A stretch of DNA of 64,000 nucleotides from Marmoricola sp. Leaf446 (GTDB lineage Bacteria > Actinomycetota > Actinomycetes > Propionibacteriales > Nocardioidaceae). Below the pieces are notes generated by a model. That model worked only from the letters and a program-made list of their open reading frames with translations, was not told the DNA's origin and searched no databases. Where the stretch lies: NCBI RefSeq assembly GCF_001424755.1, contig NZ_LMRF01000001.1:1298205-1362204 (forward strand). Reading direction: 5' to 3'. This document shows positions 16,934 to 25,583 of this stretch, piece after piece. Within the stretch, counting starts at the first letter, position 1. Every line of letters begins with the position of its first letter. The translations under genes and the position numbers were made by a program.

Positions 16934-17869
16934 CTAGGCGGCCGGGGTCGGGCCGGCCGTCACGCCCCGGCGACGACGCACCACCAGCGCGACCGGCAGC
17001 CCGACCAGCGCGAGCAGCGCGGCGAACGGCAGCACCGCCCCGACGACGGTGGCCAGGGCCACGGCGGAGCCGGTCATCGCGTCCCAGCCGGCGCCCAGTC
17101 CGGCGAGGAACCCGCGCGCGTCCTCGCGGGCCGGCTCGTCCGCGGACGGGCGCTGGAGGTGCAGCGTGATCGTGCTGAGCGAGGTCTGGTCGGCGAGGTA
17201 GGCCTGCTGCTGCTTCAGCGAGTCGAGGTCGGCCTGGCGCCGGGCGAGGTCGGACTCGATGCGGATCACCTCGCCCAGCTGCTCGGCCCGGGACAGCAGC
17301 CGCTCGATGCTGCGGATGCTGCGCTCGGCGGCCCGCACCCGCGCCTCGGTGTCGACCACCTGGGTGGTGACGTCCTCGGCGCTGCGGGTCTGGTCGACCG
17401 CGCGGCCCAGACCGGCGAGCGCGTCGAGGGCGTCGGCGAACCGGGGCGTGGGCACCCGCAGCACCAGCGTGGAGTCCGTGGGGCGGCCGCGGTCGTCGCT
17501 GCTGGTCTGCTCGTCGGCGACCAGGCCGCCCCAGCCGCGGGTCAGCCGCAGCGCCTCCTCACGGGCGGTCCTCACGTCGTCGGCGACGACGCTCACCTCG
17601 CCCGTCGCCACCACCGCACGCTGCAGGGCCGGCTGCGCCGCGGCGGCGCCCACGACCGAGCGGCTGTCGTCCGACCCGTCGGGCGCCACCTCCTCGGTCG
17701 TGGTGCCGGCACCGTTGTCGGTGGAGGACGAGGAGGCGCCGGAGCCCGCGTCGGAGGTCGACCCCGCGTCGCCGCCAGGCCCGCAGCCGGTGAGCACCAG
17801 GAGCAGCAGCGCCAGGGGCGCCAGGCCGAGGAGGCGGGAGACGGGGGCGGTAGCGCGGGTGCGGGTCAT
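16934..17869 (-). CDS. DUF4349-domain membrane lipoprotein
   Basis: A 311-aa envelope protein. A signal peptide ends in LLVLTGC (Cys about residue 29), followed by a Ser/Thr/Gly-rich linker. The DUF4349 domain (about residues 80-250) has a long heptad-rich coiled coil (RAAERSIRSIERLLSRAEQLGEVIRIESDLARRQADLDSLKQQQAYL). One membrane helix sits at about residues 265-295 and ends in VVRRRRG. The family function is not known; the layout suggests a periplasmic coiled coil anchored at both ends. It lies between hemE and the oxidase gene but on the opposite strand. Confidence 0.88.
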   Translation of the reverse strand: MTRTRATAPVSRLLGLAPLALLLLVLTGCGPGGDAGSTSDAGSGASSSSTDNGAGTTTEEVAPDGSDDSRSVVGAAAAQPALQRAVVATGEVSVVADDVRTAREEALRLTRGWGGLVADEQTSSDDRGRPTDSTLVLRVPTPRFADALDALAGLGRAVDQTRSAEDVTTQVVDTEARVRAAERSIRSIERLLSRAEQLGEVIRIESDLARRQADLDSLKQQQAYLADQTSLSTITLHLQRPSADEPAREDARGFLAGLGAGWDAMTGSAVALATVVGAVLPFAALLALVGLPVALVVRRRRGVTAGPTPAA

Positions 17870-17953
17870 GCCGGTGTGACGCAGCCGACGCCCCACCGGT
17901 TCCCGGCCCGGTGCGCGGGGCGTCGTACGCCGCGGGTGTGCCACGCTGGCGAG

Positions 17954-19396
17954 GTGCCCGACCGTCCCACCGAAGCCCGCGGGACCCGACCCCACGTGGT
18001 CGTCGTCGGCGGCGGCATCGCCGGGCTGGCGGCCGCGTACCGGCTGCGCACGCTGCGCCCCGGCGTGGACGTGACGGTGCTGGAGTCGTCCTCGCGCCTG
18101 GGCGGCAGCCTGCGGGTCGAGGAGGTCGGCGGCGTCGCGGTCGACGTCGGCGCCGAGGCGGTGCTGCACCGGCGGCCCGAGGCCACCGGCCTGGCCCGCG
18201 AGGTCGGTCTGGGCGAGGACCTCGTGCACCCGGCCACGACCACGGCCCACCTGTGGAACCGCGGCCGGCTGGTGCGGATGCCGCGCACCCTGATGGGGGT
18301 GCCCACCGACCTCCGGGCGCTGGACGGCGTGCTCTCGGCCGCCGGCGTCGCCCGGGCCGCGCTCGACCCCGTGCTGCCCGCCACCGAGCTCGGCGAGGAG
18401 GACCTCAGCGTCGGCCGGCTGGTCGAGGACCGGCTCGGGGCCGAGGTCGTCGACCGTCTCGTCGAGCCGCTCCTCGGCGGGGTGTACGCCGGCCACGCCC
18501 GCGAGATCTCCGCCCGTGCCGCGGTGCCCCAGGTCGTCGCCCTGCTCGGCCGCGACCGGGCGCTGTCCCGGGCCGCCCGTGACGCGCTGCCCCCGGCCGA
18601 CCAGCCGCAGGCGGCCCCCGTCTTCGCCGGCGTCCGCGGGGGAGTGGGTCGGCTGCCCCTCGCGGTGGCCGAGGCCGCCACCGCCGCCGGGGTCGTGGTG
18701 CGCACGGGGGCCACCGTCCGCGACCTCGCCCGTCGCGCGGGCGGTGACTGGCACCTCGTCGTCGGCTCGGCCCACGACCCCGAGCTGCTCCGGGCCGACG
18801 CCGTGGTCCTGGCCACCCCGGCCCGCGCGACCGCCCGCCTGCTCAGCGACGTCGCGCCGACGGCGGCGCTGACCCTGGCCCGGTTGGAGTACGCCTCGGT
18901 CGCCATCGTCACCCTCGCCGTGCGCGAGACCGAGCTCCCGGCCGTGGCCGGCTCGGGCTTCCTGGTGCCCCCGGTCGACGGTCACCGGATCAAGGCGGCC
19001 ACCTTCTCGTTCGCGAAGTGGTCGTGGGTCCGCGATGCGGGAGCCCACGACGGCCTGCTGCTGCTGCGGTGCTCGCTGGGGCGCCACCGGGAGGAGCAGG
19101 TGCTGCAGCGGCCCGACGAGGAGCTGGCCGCGCTGGCGGTCGCCGACCTGGGCGCCGCGATCGGCACGACCGTGCACCCGGTGGACGCCCACGTGCAGCG
19201 CTGGGGCGGCGCGCTGCCGCAGTACGCCGTGGGCCACCTCGACCGGGTGGCGTCGGTGCGGCGCGAGGTCGGCCGGGTGCCCGGGCTGGCGGTGTGCGGC
19301 TCGGCGTACGACGGGGTCGGCGTGCCGGCCTGCATCGCCTCCGCCGAGCTGGCGGTGGCCGAGGTGCTTCTGCGGCTTGACACAATGGAGACATGA
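17954..19396 (+). CDS. hemG: Protoporphyrinogen/coproporphyrinogen oxidase (HemG/HemY, CgoX)
   Basis: A 480-aa FAD flavoprotein. The N-terminal dinucleotide fold [24 protein letters not shown] (about residues 14-37) is followed by [11 protein letters not shown]. The family segment [17 protein letters not shown] and the C-terminal [20 protein letters not shown] identify the PPOX family. Because HemQ follows, the likely reaction is coproporphyrinogen III to coproporphyrin III (CgoX in the coproporphyrin-dependent pathway). The GTG at 17954 is chosen as the start closest to the FAD motif with no competing ATG. Its stop overlaps hemQ by 4 nt (ATGA). The ferrochelatase gene is not in this window. 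Confidence 0.92.
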   Translation: MPDRPTEARGTRPHVVVVGGGIAGLAAAYRLRTLRPGVDVTVLESSSRLGGSLRVEEVGGVAVDVGAEAVLHRRPEATGLAREVGLGEDLVHPATTTAHLWNRGRLVRMPRTLMGVPTDLRALDGVLSAAGVARAALDPVLPATELGEEDLSVGRLVEDRLGAEVVDRLVEPLLGGVYAGHAREISARAAVPQVVALLGRDRALSRAARDALPPADQPQAAPVFAGVRGGVGRLPLAVAEAATAAGVVVRTGATVRDLARRAGGDWHLVVGSAHDPELLRADAVVLATPARATARLLSDVAPTAALTLARLEYASVAIVTLAVRETELPAVAGSGFLVPPVDGHRIKAATFSFAKWSWVRDAGAHDGLLLLRCSLGRHREEQVLQRPDEELAALAVADLGAAIGTTVHPVDAHVQRWGGALPQYAVGHLDRVASVRREVGRVPGLAVCGSAYDGVGVPACIASAELAVAEVLLRLDTMET

Positions 19397-20106
19397 CCGA
19401 GGAGCAGAAGTCGCAGGGCAAGAAGGCGCGCGAGCTGAACGACACGATCCGCTACACGATGTGGTCGGTGTTCTCGCTGCGCGACCTGCTCGGCGCGGAG
19501 GCCGACCGCGAGGTCGAGGCCCGCGAGCTCGACGAGCTGGTGGCCAAGCTCGGGTCCGGCGACGTCGTCGTCCGCGGCCTGTACGACGTGGCCGGGCTGC
19601 GCGCCGACGCCGACGTCATGGTCTGGTGGCACGCCGAGACCGTCGAGCAGCTGCAGGCGGCCTACCACCAGCTGCGCGGCACCCGCTTCGGCCGTCGGCT
19701 GGACCCGGTCTGGTCGCAGGTCGCGCTGCACCGCCCGGCGGAGTTCAACAAGAGCCACATCCCGGCGTTCCTGGCCGGCGAGGAGGCGCGCGACTACGTC
19801 TGCGTCTACCCGTTCGTGCGCTCCTACGAGTGGTACCTCCTGGAGGACTCCGAGCGTCGCGCCATGCTCGCCGAGCACGGCCAGATGGCCCGCGGCTTCC
19901 CCGACGTGCGGGCCAACACCGTCGCCAGCTTCGCGCTCGGCGACTACGAGTGGCTGCTGGCCTTCGAGGCCGACGAGCTGCACCGCATCGTCGACCTGAT
20001 GCGTCACCTGCGCGGCTCGACCGCGCGGCGGCACGTGCGCGAGGAGCTGCCCTTCTACACCGGCCGCCGGCGCACCCCGACCGAGCTGGTCACCGCGCTC
20101 CCCTGA
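19393..20106 (+). CDS. hemQ: Coproheme decarboxylase HemQ (ChdC)
   Basis: A 237-aa member of the chlorite-dismutase-like superfamily. It converts Fe-coproporphyrin III to protohaem b by oxidative decarboxylation of two propionates. The conserved segments [43 protein letters not shown] (catalytic-Tyr region) and [30 protein letters not shown] are all present. The length is typical. The gene overlaps the oxidase gene by 4 nt. It faces msrB across a strong hairpin. Confidence 0.95.
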   Translation: MTEEQKSQGKKARELNDTIRYTMWSVFSLRDLLGAEADREVEARELDELVAKLGSGDVVVRGLYDVAGLRADADVMVWWHAETVEQLQAAYHQLRGTRFGRRLDPVWSQVALHRPAEFNKSHIPAFLAGEEARDYVCVYPFVRSYEWYLLEDSERRAMLAEHGQMARGFPDVRANTVASFALGDYEWLLAFEADELHRIVDLMRHLRGSTARRHVREELPFYTGRRRTPTELVTALP

Positions 20107-20127
20107 CGCGCCCGGCCCTGACGCACG

Positions 20128-20157
20128 ACGACCCCCGACCGGACGGCCGGGGGTCGT
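20128..20157. terminator. Bidirectional terminator between hemQ and msrB
   Basis: A 10-bp perfect stem ACGACCCCCG / CGGGGGTCGT closes a 10-nt loop, 21 bases after the hemQ stop and 24 bases before the end of the convergent msrB gene. Confidence 0.7.
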
Positions 20158-20181
20158 GCTGCGTGCGTGGGGGAGTGCCGT

Positions 20182-20601
20182 TCAGGCGTCCTCGGGACCC
20201 GGCTCGGCGTCGAGGGTCATGCTGACCGAGTTGATGCAGTAGCGCTGGTCGGTCGGGGTGCCGTAGCCCTCGCCGGAGAACACGTGGCCCAGGTGCGAGC
20301 CGCAGGTCGCGCAGCGCACCTCGGTGCGCACGCTGCCGAAGGAGCGGTCCTCGAGGTACTCCACGCGGTCCTCGGCGAGCGGGGCGTAGAACGACGGCCA
20401 GCCGCAGTGCGAGTCGAACTTGGTCTCGGACCGGAACAGCTCCGCCGAGCACGCGCGGCAGCGGTAGACGCCGACGGTCTTGGTGTCGGTGTACTCCCCG
20501 ACGTACGGCGCCTCGGTGCCCGCCTGGCGCAGCACGCGGAACTCCTCGGGGGTGAGCTCGGCCCTCCAGTCGGCATCGCTCTTGTTCACCTGATAAGTCA
20601 T
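20182..20601 (-). CDS. msrB: Peptide-methionine (R)-S-oxide reductase MsrB
   Basis: A 139-aa single-domain enzyme that reduces methionine-R-sulfoxide in proteins. Two zinc-binding pairs are visible, CRAC (about residue 50) and CATC (about residue 98). The signature FDSHCGWPSF and the catalytic RYCINSVSM near residue 120 are also present. The ATG at 20601 is preferred to longer in-frame forms because a TATCGT -10 box lies exactly 7 nt upstream and the usual MsrB N-terminus begins here. No Shine-Dalgarno sequence is present, so the message is probably leaderless. Confidence 0.95.
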   Translation of the reverse strand: MTYQVNKSDADWRAELTPEEFRVLRQAGTEAPYVGEYTDTKTVGVYRCRACSAELFRSETKFDSHCGWPSFYAPLAEDRVEYLEDRSFGSVRTEVRCATCGSHLGHVFSGEGYGTPTDQRYCINSVSMTLDAEPGPEDA

Positions 20602-20608
20602 GGCGCCA

Positions 20609-20614
20609 ACGATA
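20609..20614 (-). promoter_or_regulatory. -10 box of msrB (leaderless)
   Basis: Minus-strand TATCGT lies 7 nt upstream of the msrB ATG with TGGCGCC between; no ribosome-binding site is present. Confidence 0.5.
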
Positions 20615-20653
20615 ATCTCGGCGACCAAGCGGTGAAATGCACCACACAGGGTA

Positions 20654-20683
20654 TTGACCTCAGCAGTGGACATCTGTTCACTC
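20654..20683 (+). promoter_or_regulatory. Promoter and operator-like palindrome before the reductase-desaturase operon
   Basis: A TTGACC -35-like hexamer (20654-20659) is followed by the imperfect palindrome AGTGGACATCTGTTCACT (20665-20682; 7 of 9 positions pair), overlying the expected -10 region. Such AGTG...CACT sites are typical of TetR-family regulators of fatty-acid genes. The regulator is not in the window. Confidence 0.4.
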
Positions 20684-20720
20684 AAACGGACACCCAGGGC
20701 CCAGGAAGAGGACGTCGTAG

Positions 20721-21830
20721 ATGGTGGCTGAACGAGTGCCCGAGAAGGTGGCGGGGGCGACCCGCAAGCTCCCGTGGACCAACATCCGCAGGATCGGTGC
20801 CGGACTGACCACCCCGCTGCACCCGGACGACTACCTGTCGCTGATCAACCCGCTGTGGACCGCGCGCGAGCTGCGCGGGCGCATCGAAAAGGTCATCCCC
20901 GAGACCGACGACGCGGCGACGATCGTGATCCGTCCCGGGTGGGGCTGGCACTACGACCACGTCCCGGGCCAGTACGTCGGCATCGGCATCCAGGTCGAGG
21001 GCAAGTTCCACTGGCGCTCCTACTCGGTGTCCTCGCCGCCCAAGCGCACCGGCCGCACCATCGCGATCACGGTGCGCGCGATGCCGGAGGGCTTTCTCTC
21101 CGAGCACCTCGTCTCGGGCCTGGAGCCCGGCACGATCCTGCGCCTCGCGGCCCCCAACGGCGACTTCGTGCTGCCCGACCCGCCGCCCGCCAAGCTGTTC
21201 TTCCTCGTCGGCGGCAGCGGCATCACCCCGGTGATGTCGATGCTGCGCACGCTGGACCGCCGCGGCACCATGCCCGACGTCGTGCTCGCCTACAGCTCGC
21301 CGACCCAGGACCGCATGATCTTCCGCGACGAGCTCCAGGCGCTCCAGGACAAGCACGAGGGCCTGCGGCTGCACGAGCAGTACACCGACGACGACGGCAT
21401 CCTCGAGATGTCCGACCTCGACCGGGTCTGCCCCGACTGGCGCGAGCGCGAGACCTACGCCTGTGGTCCCGCCCCGATGCTCGACGCCTGCGAGGAGCAC
21501 TGGGAGCAGGCCGACCTCGAGGACCACCTGCACCTCGAGCGCTTCTCCCTCGACCTCGGCGGCGACGGCGCCGAGGGCGGCACCCTGACCTTCACCAACT
21601 CCCACAAGGAGATCGAGGTCGACGGGGCCAAGACGGTGCTCGAGGCGGGCGAGGAGGCCGGCCTCGGCCTGCCCTACGGCTGCCGCATGGGCATCTGCCA
21701 CACCTGCACCCTCACCCTCGCCGAGGGCACCGTGCGCGACCTGCGCAACGGCGACGAGTACAACGGGCCCAACGTCTCGATCCAGACCTGCGTCACGGCC
21801 CTGGCCGGCGACTGCACGCTCGACTACTAG
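20721..21830 (+). CDS. Ferredoxin reductase (FAD/NADPH plus 2Fe-2S), partner of the desaturase
   Basis: A 369-aa electron-transfer protein in the order FAD-binding barrel (FHWRSYSVSSPPK), NAD(P)-binding domain (LFFLVGGSGITPVMSML; CGPAPM) and C-terminal plant-type 2Fe-2S domain with ligands CRMGICHTC and a final Cys in IQTCVTAL. This matches the mycobacterial Rv3230c type, which passes electrons from NADPH to the DesA3 stearoyl-CoA desaturase. AGGAAGAGG stands upstream of the ATG at 20721. The desaturase gene follows after 74 bases on the same strand, so the pair is a functional unit for membrane-lipid unsaturation. Confidence 0.92.
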   Translation: MVAERVPEKVAGATRKLPWTNIRRIGAGLTTPLHPDDYLSLINPLWTARELRGRIEKVIPETDDAATIVIRPGWGWHYDHVPGQYVGIGIQVEGKFHWRSYSVSSPPKRTGRTIAITVRAMPEGFLSEHLVSGLEPGTILRLAAPNGDFVLPDPPPAKLFFLVGGSGITPVMSMLRTLDRRGTMPDVVLAYSSPTQDRMIFRDELQALQDKHEGLRLHEQYTDDDGILEMSDLDRVCPDWRERETYACGPAPMLDACEEHWEQADLEDHLHLERFSLDLGGDGAEGGTLTFTNSHKEIEVDGAKTVLEAGEEAGLGLPYGCRMGICHTCTLTLAEGTVRDLRNGDEYNGPNVSIQTCVTALAGDCTLDY

Positions 21831-21904
21831 CCCGCACCCGCACCCAGCTCGACCCGTCCCACCACCCGAGCAGCACCCAGCAGCACCGACAAGGAGTCGC
21901 ACGC

Positions 21905-23101
21905 ATGGCCATCGCCGATGTGAAGGAGTACACCCACCTCTCCCCCGAGGAGGTGGAGGAGCTCGGTCGCGAGCTCGACCAGATCCGCGCCGACATCGAG
22001 GAGTCGCGCAACAGCGACGACGCGGCGTACATCAACCGGATGATCACCATCCAGCGCCGCCTGGCCACGGCCGGCCGCATCACGCTGTTCGCCAGCAAGT
22101 GGAAGCCGGCCTTCTTCGCCGGTGCCGCGATGCTCGGCGTGGCCAAGATCCTCGAGAACATGGAGATCGGCCACAACGTCATGCACGGCCAGTGGGACTG
22201 GATGAACGACCCCGAGATCCACTCCAGCACCTGGGACTGGGACACCGCCCAGCCGGCCGAGCAGTGGAAGCACAGCCACAACTACGTGCACCACCAGTTC
22301 ACCAACGTGCTGGGCCACGACAACGACATCGGCTACGGCATCCTGCGGATGGCGCGCGAGCAGAAGTGGAACGTCTTCAACCTCGGCCAGCCGATCTACA
22401 ACGCCCTGCTCGCCTCGCTCTTCCAGTGGGGCGTCGCGCTCCACGACCTCGACATCGAGTCCATCCGCAAGATGGAGAAGGACCCCGAGGTGATGAAGAA
22501 GCAGCTCAAGCAGATCGGGGTCAAGGTCCGCCGCCAGGTCGGCAAGGACTACATCTTCTTCCCGCTGCTGACCGGTCCCGCGGCGATCCAGACCGCCAAG
22601 GCCAACGCGCTGGCCAACCTGACCCGCAACCTGTGGTCCTACATGATCATCTTCTGCGGGCACTTCCCCGACGGTGCGCTGCACTTCTCCGAGGAGGAGA
22701 TCGAGGACGAGACCCGCGCGGAGTGGTACCTCCGCCAGATGCTCGGCTCCGCCAACTTCACGGGCAGCCGGACGCTGCACATCATGTCCGGCAACCTGGG
22801 CTACCAGATCGAGCACCACCTGTTCCCCGACCTCCCCAGCAACCGCTACGAGGAGATCAGCAACCGGGTGCGGCCGCTGTGCGAGAAGTACGGCGTGCCC
22901 TACACCACCGGCCCGCTGCACCGTCAGTACGGCCAGGCGCTGCGCACGATCATGAAGCTCTCGCTGCCCAACAAGTTCACCAAGCCGGCCCGCCACGACT
23001 CGGCGGACTCGGTCGAGGTGCCGCGGGGCCGCAAGAAGGACTCCGAGCGGCCGACGCGTCGTACCGAAACCGGCACCTGGACCAGCCGGGCGTCTGCATG
23101 A
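21905..23101 (+). CDS. Acyl-CoA/fatty-acid desaturase (DesA3-like, membrane di-iron)
   Basis: A 398-aa membrane desaturase expected to introduce a double bond into stearoyl/palmitoyl chains. Three His boxes supply the di-iron site: GHNVMHGQW (about residue 88), HSHNYVHHQF (about residue 123) and YQIEHHLFPD (about residue 303). Hydrophobic segments flank the boxes. The ATG at 21905 follows CAAGGAGTCGCACGC, a clear ribosome-binding site. Its stop codon overlaps the start of the next small gene (ATGA). The reductase immediately upstream supplies electrons. Confidence 0.93.
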   Translation: MAIADVKEYTHLSPEEVEELGRELDQIRADIEESRNSDDAAYINRMITIQRRLATAGRITLFASKWKPAFFAGAAMLGVAKILENMEIGHNVMHGQWDWMNDPEIHSSTWDWDTAQPAEQWKHSHNYVHHQFTNVLGHDNDIGYGILRMAREQKWNVFNLGQPIYNALLASLFQWGVALHDLDIESIRKMEKDPEVMKKQLKQIGVKVRRQVGKDYIFFPLLTGPAAIQTAKANALANLTRNLWSYMIIFCGHFPDGALHFSEEEIEDETRAEWYLRQMLGSANFTGSRTLHIMSGNLGYQIEHHLFPDLPSNRYEEISNRVRPLCEKYGVPYTTGPLHRQYGQALRTIMKLSLPNKFTKPARHDSADSVEVPRGRKKDSERPTRRTETGTWTSRASA

Positions 23102-23508
23102 TCGATCAGCCCCGCACCGGGATCGGCGAGCTGCCGTTCGCGAGCATGGGGGACCTGGGCCTGGACAAGAAGCGGGTGACGCAGTGCGCGCTCAGCCGCA
23201 TCTGCGGTGTCTGTGCCCAGTCGTTGGACCGTCCCGTGGCCTTCGTGGGCAGCGGCGAGGAGCTGGAGCGCAACGCGTTCCACTTCCCGCCGACCCACCG
23301 GGCGTGCGCCGAGCACGCGCTGGAGCACTGGGCGCCGAGCTGGAGCGCCTCCCTGGGGCACCCCTCGCAGCCCGAGAGCTGGGTGATGGTGACGACCTCG
23401 GGTTTCGAGTTCGTGCGCCAGAACGCCGACGCGGCCGACCGCCGCCCGGTGTTCTCGCCCAACTCGATCCTCGAGGAGAAGCGGACCCCGGCGCTCCGGA
23501 GCACCTGA
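23098..23508 (+). CDS. Small Cys/His-containing protein coupled to the desaturase, unknown
   Basis: A 136-aa soluble protein of no recognised family. It contains CALSRICGVC near residues 29-38, then HFPPTHRACAEHALEHW around residues 68-84, a ligand set that could hold zinc or an Fe-S cluster. The start overlaps the desaturase stop by 4 nt, so the two are translated together. That placement suggests an accessory role in fatty-acid desaturation or lipid metabolism. No membrane segment or signal peptide is present. Confidence 0.7.
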   Translation: MIDQPRTGIGELPFASMGDLGLDKKRVTQCALSRICGVCAQSLDRPVAFVGSGEELERNAFHFPPTHRACAEHALEHWAPSWSASLGHPSQPESWVMVTTSGFEFVRQNADAADRRPVFSPNSILEEKRTPALRST

Positions 23509-23558
23509 GCAGGGGACCGACCGGCACGACACGCGCAGCGGGTGTCGCCGTGGCTGGC

Positions 23559-23564
23559 TAGATT
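23559..23564 (+). promoter_or_regulatory. -10 box of the NHEJ polymerase gene (leaderless)
   Basis: TAGATT ends 6 nt before the ATG at 23571, with GCAGCC between and no Shine-Dalgarno sequence. Confidence 0.5.
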
Positions 23565-23570
23565 GCAGCC

Positions 23571-24647
23571 ATGGCGACACCCGCTGCGCACGTCCAGGCC
23601 GACGACCACGAGGTGCGGGTGACCAGCCCCGACCGGGTGATCTACCCGGCGACCGACCGCACGCCCGAGGTCACCAAGCTCCAGGTGGTGGAGTACTACG
23701 TCGCGGTCCGCGAGGGCATCATGCGCGCGCTCACCGACCGGCCGGTCGCCCTGGAGCGGTGGACCACCGGCGTCCACGAGGGGATCACGCTGGCCACCGG
23801 TCGCGGCGACAAGAGCGACGCCTTCTACTCCAAGCGGGTGCCCAAGGGCGCCCCGCCGTACGTCGGCACCGCCCGCGTCGCCTTCCCCAGCGGCCGCCCC
23901 GCCGAGGAGGTGTGCGTGACCAACCTCGCCACCGTCGGCTGGTGCGCCCAGATGGGCACCATCACCTTCCACCCGTGGCCCACGCGCAGCGGCGACAACG
24001 ACCACCCCGACGAGCTGCGCATCGACCTCGACCCCCAACCGGGCACCACCTTCACCGACGCCGTCCGGGTCGCCGGCGTGGCCTGCGAGCTCCTCGAGGA
24101 GCTCGGCATCACCGGCTACCCCAAGACCAGCGGCAACCGCGGCGTGCACGTCTACGTCCGCATCGAGCCGCGCTGGGACTTCGTCGACGTCCGCCACGCC
24201 GCCATCGGCTTCGGGCGGGCCCTGGAGCAGCGCGACGAGGGCGTCACCACCCGCTGGTGGAAGGAGGAGCGCGGCGAGCGCATCTTCGTCGACTTCAACC
24301 AGAACGCCCGCGACCGCACCATCGCCTCGGCGTACTCCCTGCGGCCGCGGCCCGGTGCGCCGGTCTCGACGCCGGTGACCTGGGAGGAGCTCGCCGGCCT
24401 CACCGACCCGCGCGACTTCCACCTGTTCTCGGTGCCCGACCGGCTCGCCGATGGCGACCCCTGGGCGGGCATCGACGACACCGCCCACTCCCTCGAGCCG
24501 CTGCTGCGCCTCTACGAGGAGTCGGGGGAGGGGGAGGCCAACTACCCGCCCGACTACCCCAAGATGCCGGGCGAGCCGCCGCGGGTGCAGCCGTCGAAGA
24601 AGGTCGCCTCGCACTGGGACGACGAGGGCAACCGCGTCGAGGGCTGA
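23571..24647 (+). CDS. LigD-type polymerase/primase domain protein (NHEJ)
   Basis: A 358-aa stand-alone archaeo-eukaryotic primase-type polymerase of the LigD PolDom family. The active-site DxD is in LRIDLDPQPGTTF (about residue 146). GYPKTSGNRGVHVYV, FVDFNQNARDRTIASAYSLR and the C-terminal DYPKMPGEPPRVQPSKK are typical family segments. In NHEJ such enzymes fill gaps with ribonucleotides at broken ends. Here the polymerase, a ligase (25584-26687) and no phosphoesterase domain are separate genes; no Ku gene is in the window. Confidence 0.9.
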   Translation: MATPAAHVQADDHEVRVTSPDRVIYPATDRTPEVTKLQVVEYYVAVREGIMRALTDRPVALERWTTGVHEGITLATGRGDKSDAFYSKRVPKGAPPYVGTARVAFPSGRPAEEVCVTNLATVGWCAQMGTITFHPWPTRSGDNDHPDELRIDLDPQPGTTFTDAVRVAGVACELLEELGITGYPKTSGNRGVHVYVRIEPRWDFVDVRHAAIGFGRALEQRDEGVTTRWWKEERGERIFVDFNQNARDRTIASAYSLRPRPGAPVSTPVTWEELAGLTDPRDFHLFSVPDRLADGDPWAGIDDTAHSLEPLLRLYEESGEGEANYPPDYPKMPGEPPRVQPSKKVASHWDDEGNRVEG

Positions 24648-24666
24648 GCCCCGGGGTGCGGCTCAG
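24644..24666. terminator. Compact hairpin containing the stop codons of two convergent genes
   Basis: Arms CTGAGCC / GGCTCAG pair over 7 bp around a 9-nt loop. The left arm contains the polymerase-gene TGA and the right arm the stop of the opposing 111-aa gene. Confidence 0.5.
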
Positions 24667-24998
24667 GCGGTGAGGCTCTCCACGAAGGAGCGCAGCGCCG
24701 GGAGGCCGAAGCTGTCGATGGGCGTGTGGGTGGCCGGGACGACCTCGGCCACCACCTGGGCGGCGAGCGGCAGCCCGAGCGTCGCGGCGAGGACGGCCTT
24801 GGCCGCCTCGTCGCGATGGTCGGGACCGAGGTCGGCGAAGACCGGGTGGTGGACCTCGACGCCGAGCCGGCCGCGGTCGACGCGGGCGCCGACGACCACG
24901 TCGCGCAGCGCGAGGTCGTGGCCCGCGACGACCACGGAGGCGGTCTCGAGGTCCTCGACGGCCGGTTGGACCTCGGGCTTCCTGCGGAACAGTGCCAT
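24663..24998 (-). CDS. Hypothetical 111-aa protein
   Basis: A soluble alpha/beta protein starting MALFRRKPEVQP, with a central VHHPVFADLGPDHRDEAAKAVLAATLGLPLAAQVV segment. No family is recognised with confidence. The ATG overlaps the stop of the upstream 191-aa gene by one base (TGATG), so the two are translationally coupled. They stand between the NHEJ polymerase and ligase genes, but nothing in the sequence ties them to DNA repair. Confidence 0.7.
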   Translation of the reverse strand: MALFRRKPEVQPAVEDLETASVVVAGHDLALRDVVVGARVDRGRLGVEVHHPVFADLGPDHRDEAAKAVLAATLGLPLAAQVVAEVVPATHTPIDSFGLPALRSFVESLTA

Positions 24999-25573
24999 CA
25001 GAACCCCGAGATCCCCTCGCCGTCGCCGGCCTGCTCGTCGAAGCTCTCGTGCTCGAGCAGGTGCAGCACCGGCACGCCGAGCTTGCGGCGGGCTCGCGAG
25101 GTCCAGTCGACGTGGAACAGCTCGGCCACGACGTGCGGCCGGGTGAGCACGATGACCTCGCGGGCGTCGACCTCGCGGGCTCGCTGCACCAGCGCGTCGA
25201 CGGGCTCGCCGGTCACGGCCAGGCCGAGCGCCTGTGCCCCGGTGGCCTCCAGCGCCGTCACGGCCGCGGCGACGTCGGCGTCGCAGCGCTCCCGGACGTC
25301 GTGCCGCAGCTCCTCGGCGGCCTCGGCGTCGACGAGCACGGGCGGCGTGGTCAGCAGCTCGCCGGTGCCCAACGACCCGATGGCGCCCTCGACGCGGGCG
25401 GCGGGGTCCTCGACGGGGAGCAGCACGTGGTAGCGGACGGACTCGTCCACGCCCTCGTGGAGCGCGACCAGGTTGGTGACGTCGGTGGGGCTCAGCGGCT
25501 GCTCGACCAGCACCACCACGTCGTACGACGCACCGGGCCGGCGTGCGTCGGGGTCGGGGGTCTGGTCGGTCAT
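24998..25573 (-). CDS. Hypothetical 191-aa alpha/beta protein
   Basis: A soluble protein with alternating hydrophobic strands and helices (YDVVVLVEQPLSPTDVTNLVALHEG, YHVLLPVED, REVIVLTRPHVVAELFHVDWTSRARRKLGVPVLHLLEHES). The final strand-helix pattern resembles universal-stress-protein-like nucleotide-binding folds, but the G-2x-G-9x-G-S/T motif is not visible. GAGGAG stands 8 bases before the ATG at 25573. The gene is 10 bases downstream of the ATP-dependent ligase gene on the same strand and probably shares its transcript. Confidence 0.7.
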   Translation of the reverse strand: MTDQTPDPDARRPGASYDVVVLVEQPLSPTDVTNLVALHEGVDESVRYHVLLPVEDPAARVEGAIGSLGTGELLTTPPVLVDAEAAEELRHDVRERCDADVAAAVTALEATGAQALGLAVTGEPVDALVQRAREVDAREVIVLTRPHVVAELFHVDWTSRARRKLGVPVLHLLEHESFDEQAGDGEGISGF

Positions 25574-25583
25574 GCGGTGCTCC

